Shown here piece by piece: positions 44,765 to 54,268 of a DNA stretch of 64,000 bases. Position 1 is the first letter of the stretch. The number at the start of each line of letters is the position of its first letter. The translations under genes were made by a program, and so were the position numbers. The stretch comes from Verrucomicrobiaceae bacterium (GTDB lineage Bacteria > Verrucomicrobiota > Verrucomicrobiia > Verrucomicrobiales > Verrucomicrobiaceae): contig CANIBP010000019.1 of NCBI GenBank assembly GCA_947466075.1, forward strand, positions 25,987-89,986, written 5' to 3'. The notes under the pieces are model-generated. The model had not been told where the DNA came from and did not search any database. It saw nothing but the letters and a program-made list of their open reading frames with translations.

Positions 44765-47700
44765 ATGAAACATATCGTCTCGCACCTCATTGCGCTCGCC
44801 TGCTTTGTTTCCGTGGCTGTTTCTGCAGCGGAGCCCGATGGCGTGGCGTTCTTTGAATCACGCATCCGGCCTGTGCTGGTGATGCACTGCTACGAATGCC
44901 ACAGCGCTGAGAAGACCAAGGGTGGCCTGCGGCTGGACTATCGCGGCGGTTTTGAAAAGGGCGGGAAGAGTGGTGCGCTGGTGAATGCGAGTGAGCCTGA
45001 CAAGAGTCTGCTGCTGCAAGCCATCCGCCATGAGAATGCGGACCTGAAGATGCCGAAAGGAGCCGGCAAGCTGCCCGATGGTGTGATCACCGATCTCACG
45101 CGCTGGGTGCGCATGGGCCTGCCGGGTTTGTCGGAGAATCCGCCGAGCGCGCAAGCCGCTGCCACCGAAGAATGGCAGGCCAAATTGGCAAAACGTCGTT
45201 CTCACTGGGCTTGGCAGTCCGTTCACAAGCCAACGGTGCCGAAGCTGGCAGCGCACCCGGTGGACAGCTTTCTCATGGCGAAGATGCAGGAGAAAGGCTT
45301 GGAACCCGCGGCTCCGGCAGCGCCTGCCGCCTTGTTGCGCAGGCTGAAGTTCGCTCTCGTAGGCCTGCCGCCGACGGAGGAGGAGATGGAGTCTTTTGCT
45401 GGGAATCTCTCATCGTCTCCCCATCCGATTGTCTCCCCATCTAAGACCGAAGCACTCATCGACCGCCTTCTCCAGAGCCCGCAGTTCGGCGAGCACTGGG
45501 CCGCATACTGGCTGGACTTGATGCGCTTTGGCGAGACGGGCGGCTATGTGCGTGATTACCCGATCCCGCAGGCCTGGCGTTATCGCGACTATGTGATCCG
45601 CGCCTTCAATGCGGATGTTCCGTATGACCGTTTCGTGCAGGAGCATGTGGCGGGCGATCTGCTGCCGCCGCGTCTCAATGCCGCGATGAAGATCAACGAA
45701 TCACCACTCGGCACGGGCTTCATGCGGCTGATGGAGGTTTCCTCGACGGCATCGGACGTGGCGCTGGAGGAGGCGCAGATTGTGGAAAACCAGATCGACA
45801 CGCTGGCGAAGGCTTTTCAGGGCCTCACCGTTTCCTGCGCACGATGCCACGATCACAAGTTCGATGCGATCTCCACGGCGGATTACTATGCGCTCTTTGG
45901 GACACTCGCCAGCTCGCGGCAGAGCCAGGTGATCATTGATGCACCGGAGGTGAAGGACAACAGCGTGGCTGCGATGCAATCCGCCAAGCAGCAGATGAAG
46001 GACCGCCTGCTCACGCTATGGAAGGAGGATGTGCAAACTCAGAGCGCAGCATTGCAAACATGGCTGCAAGCCGGGCCTAGCAACAAGCCAGACAAGACGA
46101 CCTTTTGGGGCCACGTGTTGATGCATCAGAAAGTGGATCGCGCTGACCCGGGGCATTTTTTCAAAAGCATCAGCCAAACGCCTGCGAACGAGCGTTGGGA
46201 AAAAGCAGCCGCGTCATGGCTCAGCGATCAGCGGCTTGAGTCCGCAGCCCGCGAGGTGCGGAACCGGAACAAGTTCAAGACCACGGCGGATTTTCGCGAG
46301 AGCGATGCTGGCTGGTTCCTCTCGGGTGTGCAGCCGAGCACGGTCTGGAGCGGCGGCAGCGATTTCGCGCTGATGCCAGAGGGCAAGGAGTTGGTCGATC
46401 GCTTCGTGTTTCCGGGCCTCAGCTCAGATCGGTTGACCCGTAAGCATGGAGCCATCGCACGCTCGGCGGATTTTTCGCTCGGCACGCAGTTCGTCAGTCT
46501 GCGAGTCGCGGGTGGTTCGTCGGCGCATGTGCGGCTGATTCAAAACAACTTCCAGCAGATGGAGAACATCGCTCATGCCAACAAAGTGCGGCACTTTGAT
46601 TCACGCTTTCCCACCTGGGTGACGGTGCCTGTGGGGCATCAGGCAAGCTGGCAGGGACGGCGCTCGTATTTGGAAATTCTAACCAAGGATGATGCAGCCC
46701 ATTTCCGCCGTTCCGATGAGGGCAACAAACCTTATCAACTCGTGGTCAATGACGCGACTGGTCGTTCATGGTTCGGTGTCGATCAGATCGTGGAGCACCA
46801 GACTCCAGGAGCGCCCGAGAATGACCTGCGACTGACCCTTCGCCTTGCGCCTACGAGTGCGCCATGGAACGCCGAAACTCTCGCGACACACTGGCGTAAG
46901 GAATGTGATGCCGCGCTGGATCACTGGGGCCGCGATGCGGCGAAAGCCGACGATGTGGAGCTGCTGAACTGGCTGCTGGAACACGGCGCTCTGCGCAATC
47001 AGTTGACCCAAATGCCCGGCGATGTGCAAAAGCTCGCGGAGCAGTATCGAGCGCACGAATCCGCGGTGCCGCGTTTCCAGCGTGCCTCGGCCATCGTGGC
47101 GGAGGGCACAGGTTTTGATTCGCCCGTGCATCGTCGCGGCTCGCCGGATTCACCGGGTGAAAAGGCTCCGCGCCGTTTCCTTGAAGTCATCCACGGTGCG
47201 GAAGGCTACACCACCGGAGCACAGGCGCGGCTGGAACTAGCGCACGACCTTACCTCGCCGCAGAATACGCTTACCGCCCGCGTCATGGCGAACCGCGTCT
47301 GGCGCTGGATCTTCGGCCAGGGACTCGTGGCCACCGTGGACAACTTCGGCGTGATGGGAGAAGCGCCGAGCCATCCTGAGTTGCTCGATTACCTCGCAAA
47401 CTATCTCGTCGAGCATGATTGGTCGGTGAAAGCACTGATCCGTCATCTCGTGACGAGTCAGGCCTTCCAGTCGCAAAGCATCGCCTCGTCTAAGGCGCAG
47501 CAAGTGGACCCAGCGAATCGACTTCTCTCGCACATGCCGGTGCAGCGGCTGCGGGCCGAGGCAGTGCGCGATTCCATCCTCGCGGTCTCTGGCACGCTGG
47601 ATCAAACGATGTTTGGCTACACCGGGCCAGCGAACCAGAGCGAGAGCGCTGCCGTGGCCCATCCGAAGCTGCGGCGTGGTGTTTACCAATACATCCGACG

Positions 47701-48082
47701 CGAGTCGCTCGATCACATGATGCTCATGTTCGATGCGCCGGAGCCATCCCGCACCCAGGGCGACCGCGAGACCAGCAGCGTGCCCGGGCAGTCGCTGCTC
47801 ATGCTGAACAGCGCTCTGGTCCACGAGCAAGCCACCGCCTGGGCCACGAAGGATATGAAGCTTCGCAAAGGATACTCGACCGAGCAGCGCATCGAGCATC
47901 TCTTTGCCGCGGCGCTCGGTCGCAAGCCCTCCGCTGACGAGGTGCAGTCGCTCGTCGAGTTCCTTGATGACCAAGCCGAGGCCTACGCCCTACCGCCCGC
48001 CGCGCGTGGCTCCGACTCGCGACTCTGGGCGGACCTTTGCCACGTCCTCATCAACGCCAAAGAGTTCCTCTACATCCCTTGA
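44765..48082 (+). CDS. PSCyt1-PSCyt2(DUF1549)-PSD1(DUF1553) protein with internal beta-rich insert
   Basis: 1105 residues. The start at 44765 is chosen because it begins a signal peptide (HIVSHLIALACFVSVAVSAA); an upstream in-frame start at 44486 would read through the chimeric remnant. PSCyt1 has CYECH (Cys42-His46), PSCyt2 has CARCHDHKFDAI (Cys358-His362). Between PSCyt2 and PSD1 is an insert of about 200 residues (about 500-720) with VWSGGSDFAL, QFVSLRVAGG and WVTVPVGHQASW, which looks like a carbohydrate-binding-type sandwich but is unassigned. PSD1 follows with RVMANRVWRWIFGQGLV. A DUF1501 partner follows after 6 bp. Residues near 216-228 hold a small repeat-derived insert. Confidence 0.9.
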   Translation: MKHIVSHLIALACFVSVAVSAAEPDGVAFFESRIRPVLVMHCYECHSAEKTKGGLRLDYRGGFEKGGKSGALVNASEPDKSLLLQAIRHENADLKMPKGAGKLPDGVITDLTRWVRMGLPGLSENPPSAQAAATEEWQAKLAKRRSHWAWQSVHKPTVPKLAAHPVDSFLMAKMQEKGLEPAAPAAPAALLRRLKFALVGLPPTEEEMESFAGNLSSSPHPIVSPSKTEALIDRLLQSPQFGEHWAAYWLDLMRFGETGGYVRDYPIPQAWRYRDYVIRAFNADVPYDRFVQEHVAGDLLPPRLNAAMKINESPLGTGFMRLMEVSSTASDVALEEAQIVENQIDTLAKAFQGLTVSCARCHDHKFDAISTADYYALFGTLASSRQSQVIIDAPEVKDNSVAAMQSAKQQMKDRLLTLWKEDVQTQSAALQTWLQAGPSNKPDKTTFWGHVLMHQKVDRADPGHFFKSISQTPANERWEKAAASWLSDQRLESAAREVRNRNKFKTTADFRESDAGWFLSGVQPSTVWSGGSDFALMPEGKELVDRFVFPGLSSDRLTRKHGAIARSADFSLGTQFVSLRVAGGSSAHVRLIQNNFQQMENIAHANKVRHFDSRFPTWVTVPVGHQASWQGRRSYLEILTKDDAAHFRRSDEGNKPYQLVVNDATGRSWFGVDQIVEHQTPGAPENDLRLTLRLAPTSAPWNAETLATHWRKECDAALDHWGRDAAKADDVELLNWLLEHGALRNQLTQMPGDVQKLAEQYRAHESAVPRFQRASAIVAEGTGFDSPVHRRGSPDSPGEKAPRRFLEVIHGAEGYTTGAQARLELAHDLTSPQNTLTARVMANRVWRWIFGQGLVATVDNFGVMGEAPSHPELLDYLANYLVEHDWSVKALIRHLVTSQAFQSQSIASSKAQQVDPANRLLSHMPVQRLRAEAVRDSILAVSGTLDQTMFGYTGPANQSESAAVAHPKLRRGVYQYIRRESLDHMMLMFDAPEPSRTQGDRETSSVPGQSLLMLNSALVHEQATAWATKDMKLRKGYSTEQRIEHLFAAALGRKPSADEVQSLVEFLDDQAEAYALPPAARGSDSRLWADLCHVLINAKEFLYIP
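45411..45441 (+). repeat. Short in-frame direct repeat of the GTCTCCCCATC word
   Basis: GTCTCCCCATC occurs at 45415-45425 and 45431-45441, in frame, encoding SSPHPIVSPS in the linker before LIDRLL. The two other PSCyt2 proteins have unrelated short linkers here. It may be half of another palindrome family. Confidence 0.4.
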
Positions 48083-48088
48083 TCCGCC

Positions 48089-49471
48089 ATGCAGCCTTCA
48101 CCACTCAGCCGCCGCTCCTTCCTGCAAACCAGCGCCTCGGGCTTTGGCTGGCTCGCCCTGCAATCGCTCTGGGCCGACCGCTCCATCGGCTCGCAAGTGC
48201 AGCTCACCACACCGCACCTCGCACCGAAAGCAAAGCGCGTCGTGTGGTTCTTCCTCGACGGCGGACTCTCGCATCTCGACAGTTTTGATCACAAGCCGCG
48301 CCTCACGCAGGATCACGGCAAGCCGCTCCAGATCGCTGGCAAAAAAGAGGACATCACCGGACGCACCACCAATGCCATCCTCGGCAGCCCCTTCTCCTTT
48401 CAGCGCTACGGGCAGTGCGGAAAGAGGGTGAGCGATCTCTTTCCACACATCGGCTCCTGCGTGGACGATCTCACCTTTCTTCATGGCGTGCACGGGCCTT
48501 CCCCCGATCACGAGAGCGCCATCGGCATGTTGCACGGAGGCTCGCTTTTGCAGGGCTTCCCCAGTGTTGGCTCGTGGGCGCACTACGGCCTCGGTTCGGA
48601 AAATCAGAACCTGCCCGGCTTCGTCGTCATGGGCTCGCGGAAGCGCATGTATCGCACCAATGGATTCCTGCCACCGGTCCATCAAGGCTCGCCATTTTTT
48701 CAGGACCCAGCCCGGCCTCTGTCTGATCTCGTGATGGCGGAGAAGATCAAATCGCTCCAGCAAAACAAGATGCGGGCGGTGGGTCAGCTCGACCGCGATT
48801 TTCTGAAATCCTCCGCACAAAATCAGATCATCGAGGCCGCCATCGCCAACCACGAAAAGGCCTACGTCATGCAGGATGCCGTGCCTGAGGCCACCGATCT
48901 CACCAAGGAGACCGCCGCCACCCTCGCGCTCTACGGCGTGGGCACCGAACGCAAGGAAACCGATGAGTTTGGCCGGCAATGCCTCGTCGCTCGGCGGTTG
49001 CTCGAGCGGGGTGTCCGCTTCATCGAGATCGTCAGCAACGGCTGGGACCAGCACGGTGACTTGAAGGATAAACACGCCCAAAACGCCCGCGCCATTGATC
49101 GCCCCATCGCTGGTCTTTTGAAGGACTTGAAAGGCCGCGGCCTACTGGAAGACACGCTCGTCGTCTTCGCCACCGAGTTTGGTCGCACGCCCAACACCGA
49201 AGGCGGCGGCAGCAAACCCGGCCGCGACCATCATCCCTGGGGCTTCACCATCTGGATGGCTGGCGCTGGTCTGCGTCCCGGCACCAGCCACGGTCAGCTC
49301 GACGACTTCGGTTACTTCCCCGTCGAAGGAGCCGTCGATATCCATGACATCCACGCCACCGTCCTGCACCTCCTCGGCATCGACCACGAGCGCCTCACCT
49401 ACCGCTACTCCGGCCGTGATTTCCGCCTCACCGACGTGCATGGCAAACTCGTGAAGGAGATCCTCTCGTGA
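48089..49471 (+). CDS. DUF1501 Tat-type exported protein
   Basis: 460 residues with twin-arginine leader (LSRRSFLQTSASGFGWLAL). Family blocks: KRVVWFFLDGGLSHLDSFDH, GMLHGGSLLQGFPSVGSW, HYGLGSENQNLPGFVVMG, NGWDQHGD, TEFGRTPNTEGGG and a complete GRDHHPWGF motif. The C-terminus DIHATVLHLLGIDHERLTYR is close to that of the paralogue at 39202. It follows its PSCyt-PSD1 partner by 6 bp. Presumed periplasmic; reaction unknown. Confidence 0.92.
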   Translation: MQPSPLSRRSFLQTSASGFGWLALQSLWADRSIGSQVQLTTPHLAPKAKRVVWFFLDGGLSHLDSFDHKPRLTQDHGKPLQIAGKKEDITGRTTNAILGSPFSFQRYGQCGKRVSDLFPHIGSCVDDLTFLHGVHGPSPDHESAIGMLHGGSLLQGFPSVGSWAHYGLGSENQNLPGFVVMGSRKRMYRTNGFLPPVHQGSPFFQDPARPLSDLVMAEKIKSLQQNKMRAVGQLDRDFLKSSAQNQIIEAAIANHEKAYVMQDAVPEATDLTKETAATLALYGVGTERKETDEFGRQCLVARRLLERGVRFIEIVSNGWDQHGDLKDKHAQNARAIDRPIAGLLKDLKGRGLLEDTLVVFATEFGRTPNTEGGGSKPGRDHHPWGFTIWMAGAGLRPGTSHGQLDDFGYFPVEGAVDIHDIHATVLHLLGIDHERLTYRYSGRDFRLTDVHGKLVKEILS

Positions 49472-49491
49472 GCTTCTCAAGCATCCATCGA

Positions 49492-49543
49492 CAGAAGAAT
49501 GGGGGCAAAAGAATGGCCTGATTCTCCTGCCCCCATTCTTCTG
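49492..49543 (+). repeat. Intergenic copy of the HSPAPILLPT-type palindrome
   Basis: Perfect 16-bp arms 49492-49507 and 49528-49543 (CAGAAGAATGGGGGCA and complement) with a 20-bp loop. The right half and flank match 10761-10791 closely. Located between the DUF1501 stop (49471) and the next start (49569), so this copy is not translated. Confidence 0.85.
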
Positions 49544-49568
49544 CCTACCTGCCTTTCCAAATCCGACC

Positions 49569-52500
49569 ATGAGACTTCTACTCTTCCTTCTCCTCACCGC
49601 CTTCGCTCACGCTGAGGAGCGCTATCTGCTCGCGGCGGACAATCAGGTCATCGAGATCGACCGGAGTGGCAAAGTCGTCTCCGTGCTGAAACATCCCGGC
49701 CACGGCGGTATCTACGATGCGGCTCGACTACCGGACGGTGGCATCGCGTATGCGCATCGGGGCGGCCTAGCGGTGTTTGATGCGGCGATGAAGCTCGTCA
49801 TGGAGCACAAGGCCGTCGCAGGCCCCAAAGGTGCGGAAGCCAATAGCGTGGCGGTGCTCGAAGGCGGAAAGAAATTCGCTCTCATGGACAGCGGCGTGAA
49901 TCGAATCCACATCGTGGATCGCAGCGGAGCTATCGTGAGCGAGACACCTTTGCCGGATCTCAAGGACGACCCGCTGCATTTTCGCTACCGCATGATCCGT
50001 GAAGTGCCGGGTGCCAATGCCTTTTGGGTCGGGCAATACGGCCGCAAAACGCTGCTGAAGGTCGAAATCGGCACGGGGCGTGTGTTGCAGACCATTCCGC
50101 TCGATCCGCTGCTGAAGCCATCGCCCACCGTGAAGAAGGCTTTTGCCACGTTGCAGGATGCGGATGGCTCGTTGTGGGTCGCCACATCGACGGGATGCCA
50201 GTTGCTGCATGTGGATGCGAAAGGCCAAAAGCTCGGCTGCTGGACGAAAGAAGACCTCGGCCTGCAATGTCGCTATCTGCTCGGCATGTCGCGACTCGCC
50301 AATGGCAACGTGCTCATGGCCTGCGGGGATTATCACATGCAGAAAGCCGACGAAGGCCGCGATCTGCTCGCGGAGATCGACAAGGCCGGAAAAGTCGTGT
50401 GGAAGCTCACGCGAGATCAGTTGGTGGATCAGATCGACGGCGTGATCGACAAAGGCAGCGGCCTCGAAGAACTGCACATCACGAATGTTCACGTCTTTGA
50501 CCTGCCTGCACCCAAATCAGCCTCCGTGAACCCGTTGCACGGCTTCATTGATCAGCATTGCATCGACTGCCATGACGACAGCGTCGCGAAGGGTGACTTC
50601 GACATCACCGCGCTGCCTTTTGACCTCAGTCAGGCCGATACACGAGGCCGCTGGACGCGAGTGTTTGACCTCATCGACAAAGGCGAGATGCCGCCGCCGG
50701 AGAAGTCCAAAGTCAGCGCCGAGGAACGCAAAGCCGTCGTCTCACAACTCAGCGCGAGCCTACTCACCGCCGCAAAAGCAGAGACGGTGAAAAACGGTCG
50801 CGGTCCGGTGCGGCGCCTCACTCGTGTGGAGTTTGAAAACAATCTGCGTGTGCTGCTGAAGCTGCCTGACCTCGACATCCGCGACAAACTGCCCGAGGAT
50901 CGCGACGCACATGGTTTCACCAAGGTCTCCGCGCTGCTGGATATGTCGCATGTGCAGCTCGATGCCTATCTCGAAGCCACCGAGACCGCTCTGCGCACGG
51001 CGATGGCAGGCCCAAAGCCGGCCGCAGCGCCTGTGACGCAGCGCTTCACCGGCACGGAGCTTTTTCCAAGCCTGAACACCTTCGGCGAACGCGAGGCGAT
51101 GTTCTTCGCACGCAACAATCGCATGGTGCCTATCACAGCGGCGGAGGTGAAAGCGATGACGCCTGAGCAGCGCCGCGATCCCAGCTTGGAGATGGCGCTC
51201 TTTCGCTCCGCCACCTGGCCGTATTATGGTTATCCGCCTGGTTTCCGTGCCAGACAAAAGGGAGCGTATCGCGTGCGTTTTCGCGGACGAGCCGTGCGCC
51301 AGGTGCGCGACTTCCGCCTCGTGCCCGCGCATGAACCCGTTGCGATGAGCTTTCGCGCCCGCCAGCCTTCCGGCCCCGATGTCTCCGGCGATGTGCGCGA
51401 GACCGGTGGCTGGATGGATCTGCAACCCGAGGCGCGTGATTTCGAAACGACGATTCATCTCAAAGCAGGCGAGACCTTTGAATACAGTCCGCTCGGCTTA
51501 CCCGTGCCCTTCATCCGCACCGACAGCGGCTTCTTCTATGATTACCCGCCGATGCCGCCGGAGGGACATCGCGGCGTGGCGATTCAGTGGCTCGAAGTCA
51601 CCGGCCCCATCATCGAGTCGCAATGGCCACCGCCATCGCATCACGTTTTGTTTGATGAGGTGAATGCCGCGAAAGGCAATGCCGCCGATGCTGAAAAGCT
51701 CTTCCGTCGATTCGCCGCGATGGCCGCTTTGCGTCCGATGAGCGAGAAGGACCACCAGCCATTTGTGAAGCTCATTCAGGCCAAAATCACCTCAGGAGCC
51801 ACTTTTGCCGATGCCATGCTCGCGGGCTATCAGGCGCTGCTTTGCTCCTCGCACTGCCTTTATCTCACCGAGCCGCGAAAAGACGCTCCCGATGCTCATT
51901 TTGCCATCGCGAGCCGTCTCTCGCATTTTCTCTGGAACTCGCGGCCCGATGACGAACTGGCCCAACTCGCGCAAAACGGCCATTTGCATGACAAAGCCGT
52001 GCTCCGAGCGCAAACCGAGCGCCTCATCGCCGATCCGCGCTTCGAGCAGTTCGTGCGCACCTTTACCGAAGAATGGCTCGACCTGCGCAAACTACGCCGC
52101 GACATCCCGGACGAGCGTTTATATCCCGAGTATCGCAAAGACGACTACCTCGTCGATTCGATGGCCCATGAGACGCAGTCCTTCCTCCGCGCCATGATTC
52201 GCGAGAACCTACCCGCGAGCACCGTCATCGCCGCCGACTTCACTTTTGTGAATGATCGCCTCGCCGCGCACTACGATCTGCCACGCGTCAGCGGCTCTGC
52301 CATGCAGCGCGTGACTTTGCCAAAGGGCAGCCCCTATGGCGGACTCATCACGCAAGCCGCGCTGATGAAACACACCGCCAATGGCACCACCACCTCACCC
52401 GTGCTGCGCGGCGTGTGGATCATGGAAAAACTCCTCGGCCAGCCGCCGCCACCGCCGCCCAAAGGCGTTCCCGCCGTCGAGCCGGACATCCGCGGTGCCA

Positions 52501-52976
52501 CCACCATCCGCGCCTTGCTCGCCAAACACACCGAATCCAAAACCTGCGCCTCCTGCCACGCGAAGTTTGATCCCGTCGGTTTTGCCATGGAGAACCTCGA
52601 TGTCATGGGCGCTTGGCGAGATCGCTATCGCGGCATGGAGCGCGGCGAAAAAATCACCGGCATCGATCCCGCCGGACATCCCTACACCTACTTCGTCGGC
52701 CAACCCGTCGATGCCTCCAGCAAGCTCCCCACCGGAGAAACCTTCCACGACATCCACGAACTCAAACGACTCCTCGCCGCCAACCCTCGCCAACTTGCCA
52801 AAAACCTCCTCGAACACCTCACCCTCCACGCCACGGGCACGCCCGTGGGATTCGCAGATCGCGAGGAAATCGAGTCGATGCTCGATGCCTGCGCGGCGGA
52901 TGGGTTTCGTGTGAAGGACCTGATTCACGCACTCGTGCAAAGCCGCATTTTCCTTGGTTCAATACTCCAGCCATGA
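49569..52976 (+). CDS. Beta-propeller fused to PSCyt1-DUF1587-DUF1592-DUF1588-DUF1585
   Basis: 1135 residues. After a signal peptide (LLLFLLLTAFAHA), residues about 18-315 form a propeller with RYLLAADNQVIEIDRSGKVV and LANGNVLMACGDYHMQ blades like those of the protein at 21127. PSCyt1 follows with CIDCH (Cys331-His335) and the shortened KGDFDITALPFDL, then DUF1587 (RRLTRVEFENNLRVLLKL), a variable part, DUF1592 (AIASRLSHFLWNSRPDDELA), DUF1588 with CASCH (Cys993-His997) and DUF1585. The propeller may deliver or sense the substrate of the cytochrome module. Stop overlaps the next start (ATGA). Confidence 0.9.
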   Translation: MRLLLFLLLTAFAHAEERYLLAADNQVIEIDRSGKVVSVLKHPGHGGIYDAARLPDGGIAYAHRGGLAVFDAAMKLVMEHKAVAGPKGAEANSVAVLEGGKKFALMDSGVNRIHIVDRSGAIVSETPLPDLKDDPLHFRYRMIREVPGANAFWVGQYGRKTLLKVEIGTGRVLQTIPLDPLLKPSPTVKKAFATLQDADGSLWVATSTGCQLLHVDAKGQKLGCWTKEDLGLQCRYLLGMSRLANGNVLMACGDYHMQKADEGRDLLAEIDKAGKVVWKLTRDQLVDQIDGVIDKGSGLEELHITNVHVFDLPAPKSASVNPLHGFIDQHCIDCHDDSVAKGDFDITALPFDLSQADTRGRWTRVFDLIDKGEMPPPEKSKVSAEERKAVVSQLSASLLTAAKAETVKNGRGPVRRLTRVEFENNLRVLLKLPDLDIRDKLPEDRDAHGFTKVSALLDMSHVQLDAYLEATETALRTAMAGPKPAAAPVTQRFTGTELFPSLNTFGEREAMFFARNNRMVPITAAEVKAMTPEQRRDPSLEMALFRSATWPYYGYPPGFRARQKGAYRVRFRGRAVRQVRDFRLVPAHEPVAMSFRARQPSGPDVSGDVRETGGWMDLQPEARDFETTIHLKAGETFEYSPLGLPVPFIRTDSGFFYDYPPMPPEGHRGVAIQWLEVTGPIIESQWPPPSHHVLFDEVNAAKGNAADAEKLFRRFAAMAALRPMSEKDHQPFVKLIQAKITSGATFADAMLAGYQALLCSSHCLYLTEPRKDAPDAHFAIASRLSHFLWNSRPDDELAQLAQNGHLHDKAVLRAQTERLIADPRFEQFVRTFTEEWLDLRKLRRDIPDERLYPEYRKDDYLVDSMAHETQSFLRAMIRENLPASTVIAADFTFVNDRLAAHYDLPRVSGSAMQRVTLPKGSPYGGLITQAALMKHTANGTTTSPVLRGVWIMEKLLGQPPPPPPKGVPAVEPDIRGATTIRALLAKHTESKTCASCHAKFDPVGFAMENLDVMGAWRDRYRGMERGEKITGIDPAGHPYTYFVGQPVDASSKLPTGETFHDIHELKRLLAANPRQLAKNLLEHLTLHATGTPVGFADREEIESMLDACAADGFRVKDLIHALVQSRIFLGSILQP

Positions 52977-54268
52977 ACTTCCCCCACATCTCCACCCCGA
53001 TCCCACGCCGTCGTTTCCTGCGCGGACTCGGCGTCACGCTTGGGCTGCCGCTCTTGGAGCAAAACCTACTCCGCGCGGCATCACAGACGCCTCCAAAGCG
53101 CATGCTGCTCATCTCCAACAACCTCGGCGTGCTACCCCAGCATTTCTTCCCGAAGGACAAAGGAGCTGGCTACACGCTCTCTCCCTATTTGAAGGAACTC
53201 GCGGCATTCCGAAGCGACTTCACCATCTTCAGCGGTCTGTCACATCCAGCCGTCACAGGCGGCCACAGCACGGAGAACTGCTTCCTCACCGCCGCGCGTG
53301 ATCCCACGCGCAGCGGCTTCCGCAACAGCATCTCGCTTGATCAATACGCCGCCGAGAAGCTCGGCCAGCAGACGCGCTTTCCCACGCTGAACCTAGGCGT
53401 GAACATCGACAAGGCCAACCGCAGCCTCTCCTGGACACGCGATGGCGTTCTGCTGCCCGCCGAAGACAGCCCCGCGGCCTTGTTTCGCAAAATGTTCATC
53501 CAAGGCGATGCCATGCAAACCGCCGCCTCGCTCAAACGCCTCCAAGATCGTGGCAGCATCCTCGATGCTGTGCGCGATGACATCAGCAGCTTCCAGCGCC
53601 AACTCGGCAGTAGCGACAAAAGCCGTCTCGATCAGTATCTGACCTCCGTGCGAGAGCTGGAGCAGCGACTCTCCATCTCCGGCGAATGGGAGCAAAAACC
53701 CAAACCGCAAACCAAGACCACAGAGCCGAAAGACATCGCCGACAAGGCCAAGTTCTTCCCCAAGATCCAGCTCATGCTCGACATGGCCCGCCTGGCCTTC
53801 GAGTCCGACTCCACGCGCATCATCACGCTGATGGTGGACGGGTTCGCCACGCCTGTGTTTGAGATCGATGCACAGCACCGCACCCGCGACGGCTACCACA
53901 ATCTCAGCCACCACGGCCAGTCGAAGGAAAAGCTCGCCGAACTGGAAAAGGTGGACCTCCAGCAGATGCGTCACCTGCGCGATCTCCTCACTGCGCTCGC
54001 CGCCACACCCACCGCCGACTCCAAACGCCTCCTCGACCACACCATGGTCCTCTACGGCAGCAACCTCGGCGATGCCAACGTCCACAACTGCACCAACCTC
54101 CCCGTCCTCCTAGCCGGCGGGGGATTCAAACACGGCCAGCACCTCGCCTTCGACACCGAGCAGAACAAGCCTCTGTGCAATCTCTTCGTCTCCATGATGC
54201 AGAACATGGGCATCGAGTCAGCCGCTTTCGGCAGCAGCACGGGCACCATTACCAACATCGTCATATGA
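52973..54268 (+). CDS. DUF1552 (HXXSHH family) Tat-type exported protein
   Basis: 431 residues from ATG 52973, overlapping the upstream stop. Leader IPRRRFLRGLGVTLGLPLLE is twin-arginine-like. This is the only one of the three DUF1552 proteins with the intact family motif: His309-Asn-Leu-Ser-His-His314 (HNLSHH). Other blocks are GHSTENCFLT, NSISLDQYAAEKLG, LTSVRELEQRL and LLDHTMVLYGSNLGDANVHN. Its partner is the propeller-DUF1592 fusion, and it in turn overlaps the following DUF1501 gene by 4 bp, giving a coupled run of five genes from 49569 to 60241. Confidence 0.92.
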   Translation: MNFPHISTPIPRRRFLRGLGVTLGLPLLEQNLLRAASQTPPKRMLLISNNLGVLPQHFFPKDKGAGYTLSPYLKELAAFRSDFTIFSGLSHPAVTGGHSTENCFLTAARDPTRSGFRNSISLDQYAAEKLGQQTRFPTLNLGVNIDKANRSLSWTRDGVLLPAEDSPAALFRKMFIQGDAMQTAASLKRLQDRGSILDAVRDDISSFQRQLGSSDKSRLDQYLTSVRELEQRLSISGEWEQKPKPQTKTTEPKDIADKAKFFPKIQLMLDMARLAFESDSTRIITLMVDGFATPVFEIDAQHRTRDGYHNLSHHGQSKEKLAELEKVDLQQMRHLRDLLTALAATPTADSKRLLDHTMVLYGSNLGDANVHNCTNLPVLLAGGGFKHGQHLAFDTEQNKPLCNLFVSMMQNMGIESAAFGSSTGTITNIVI

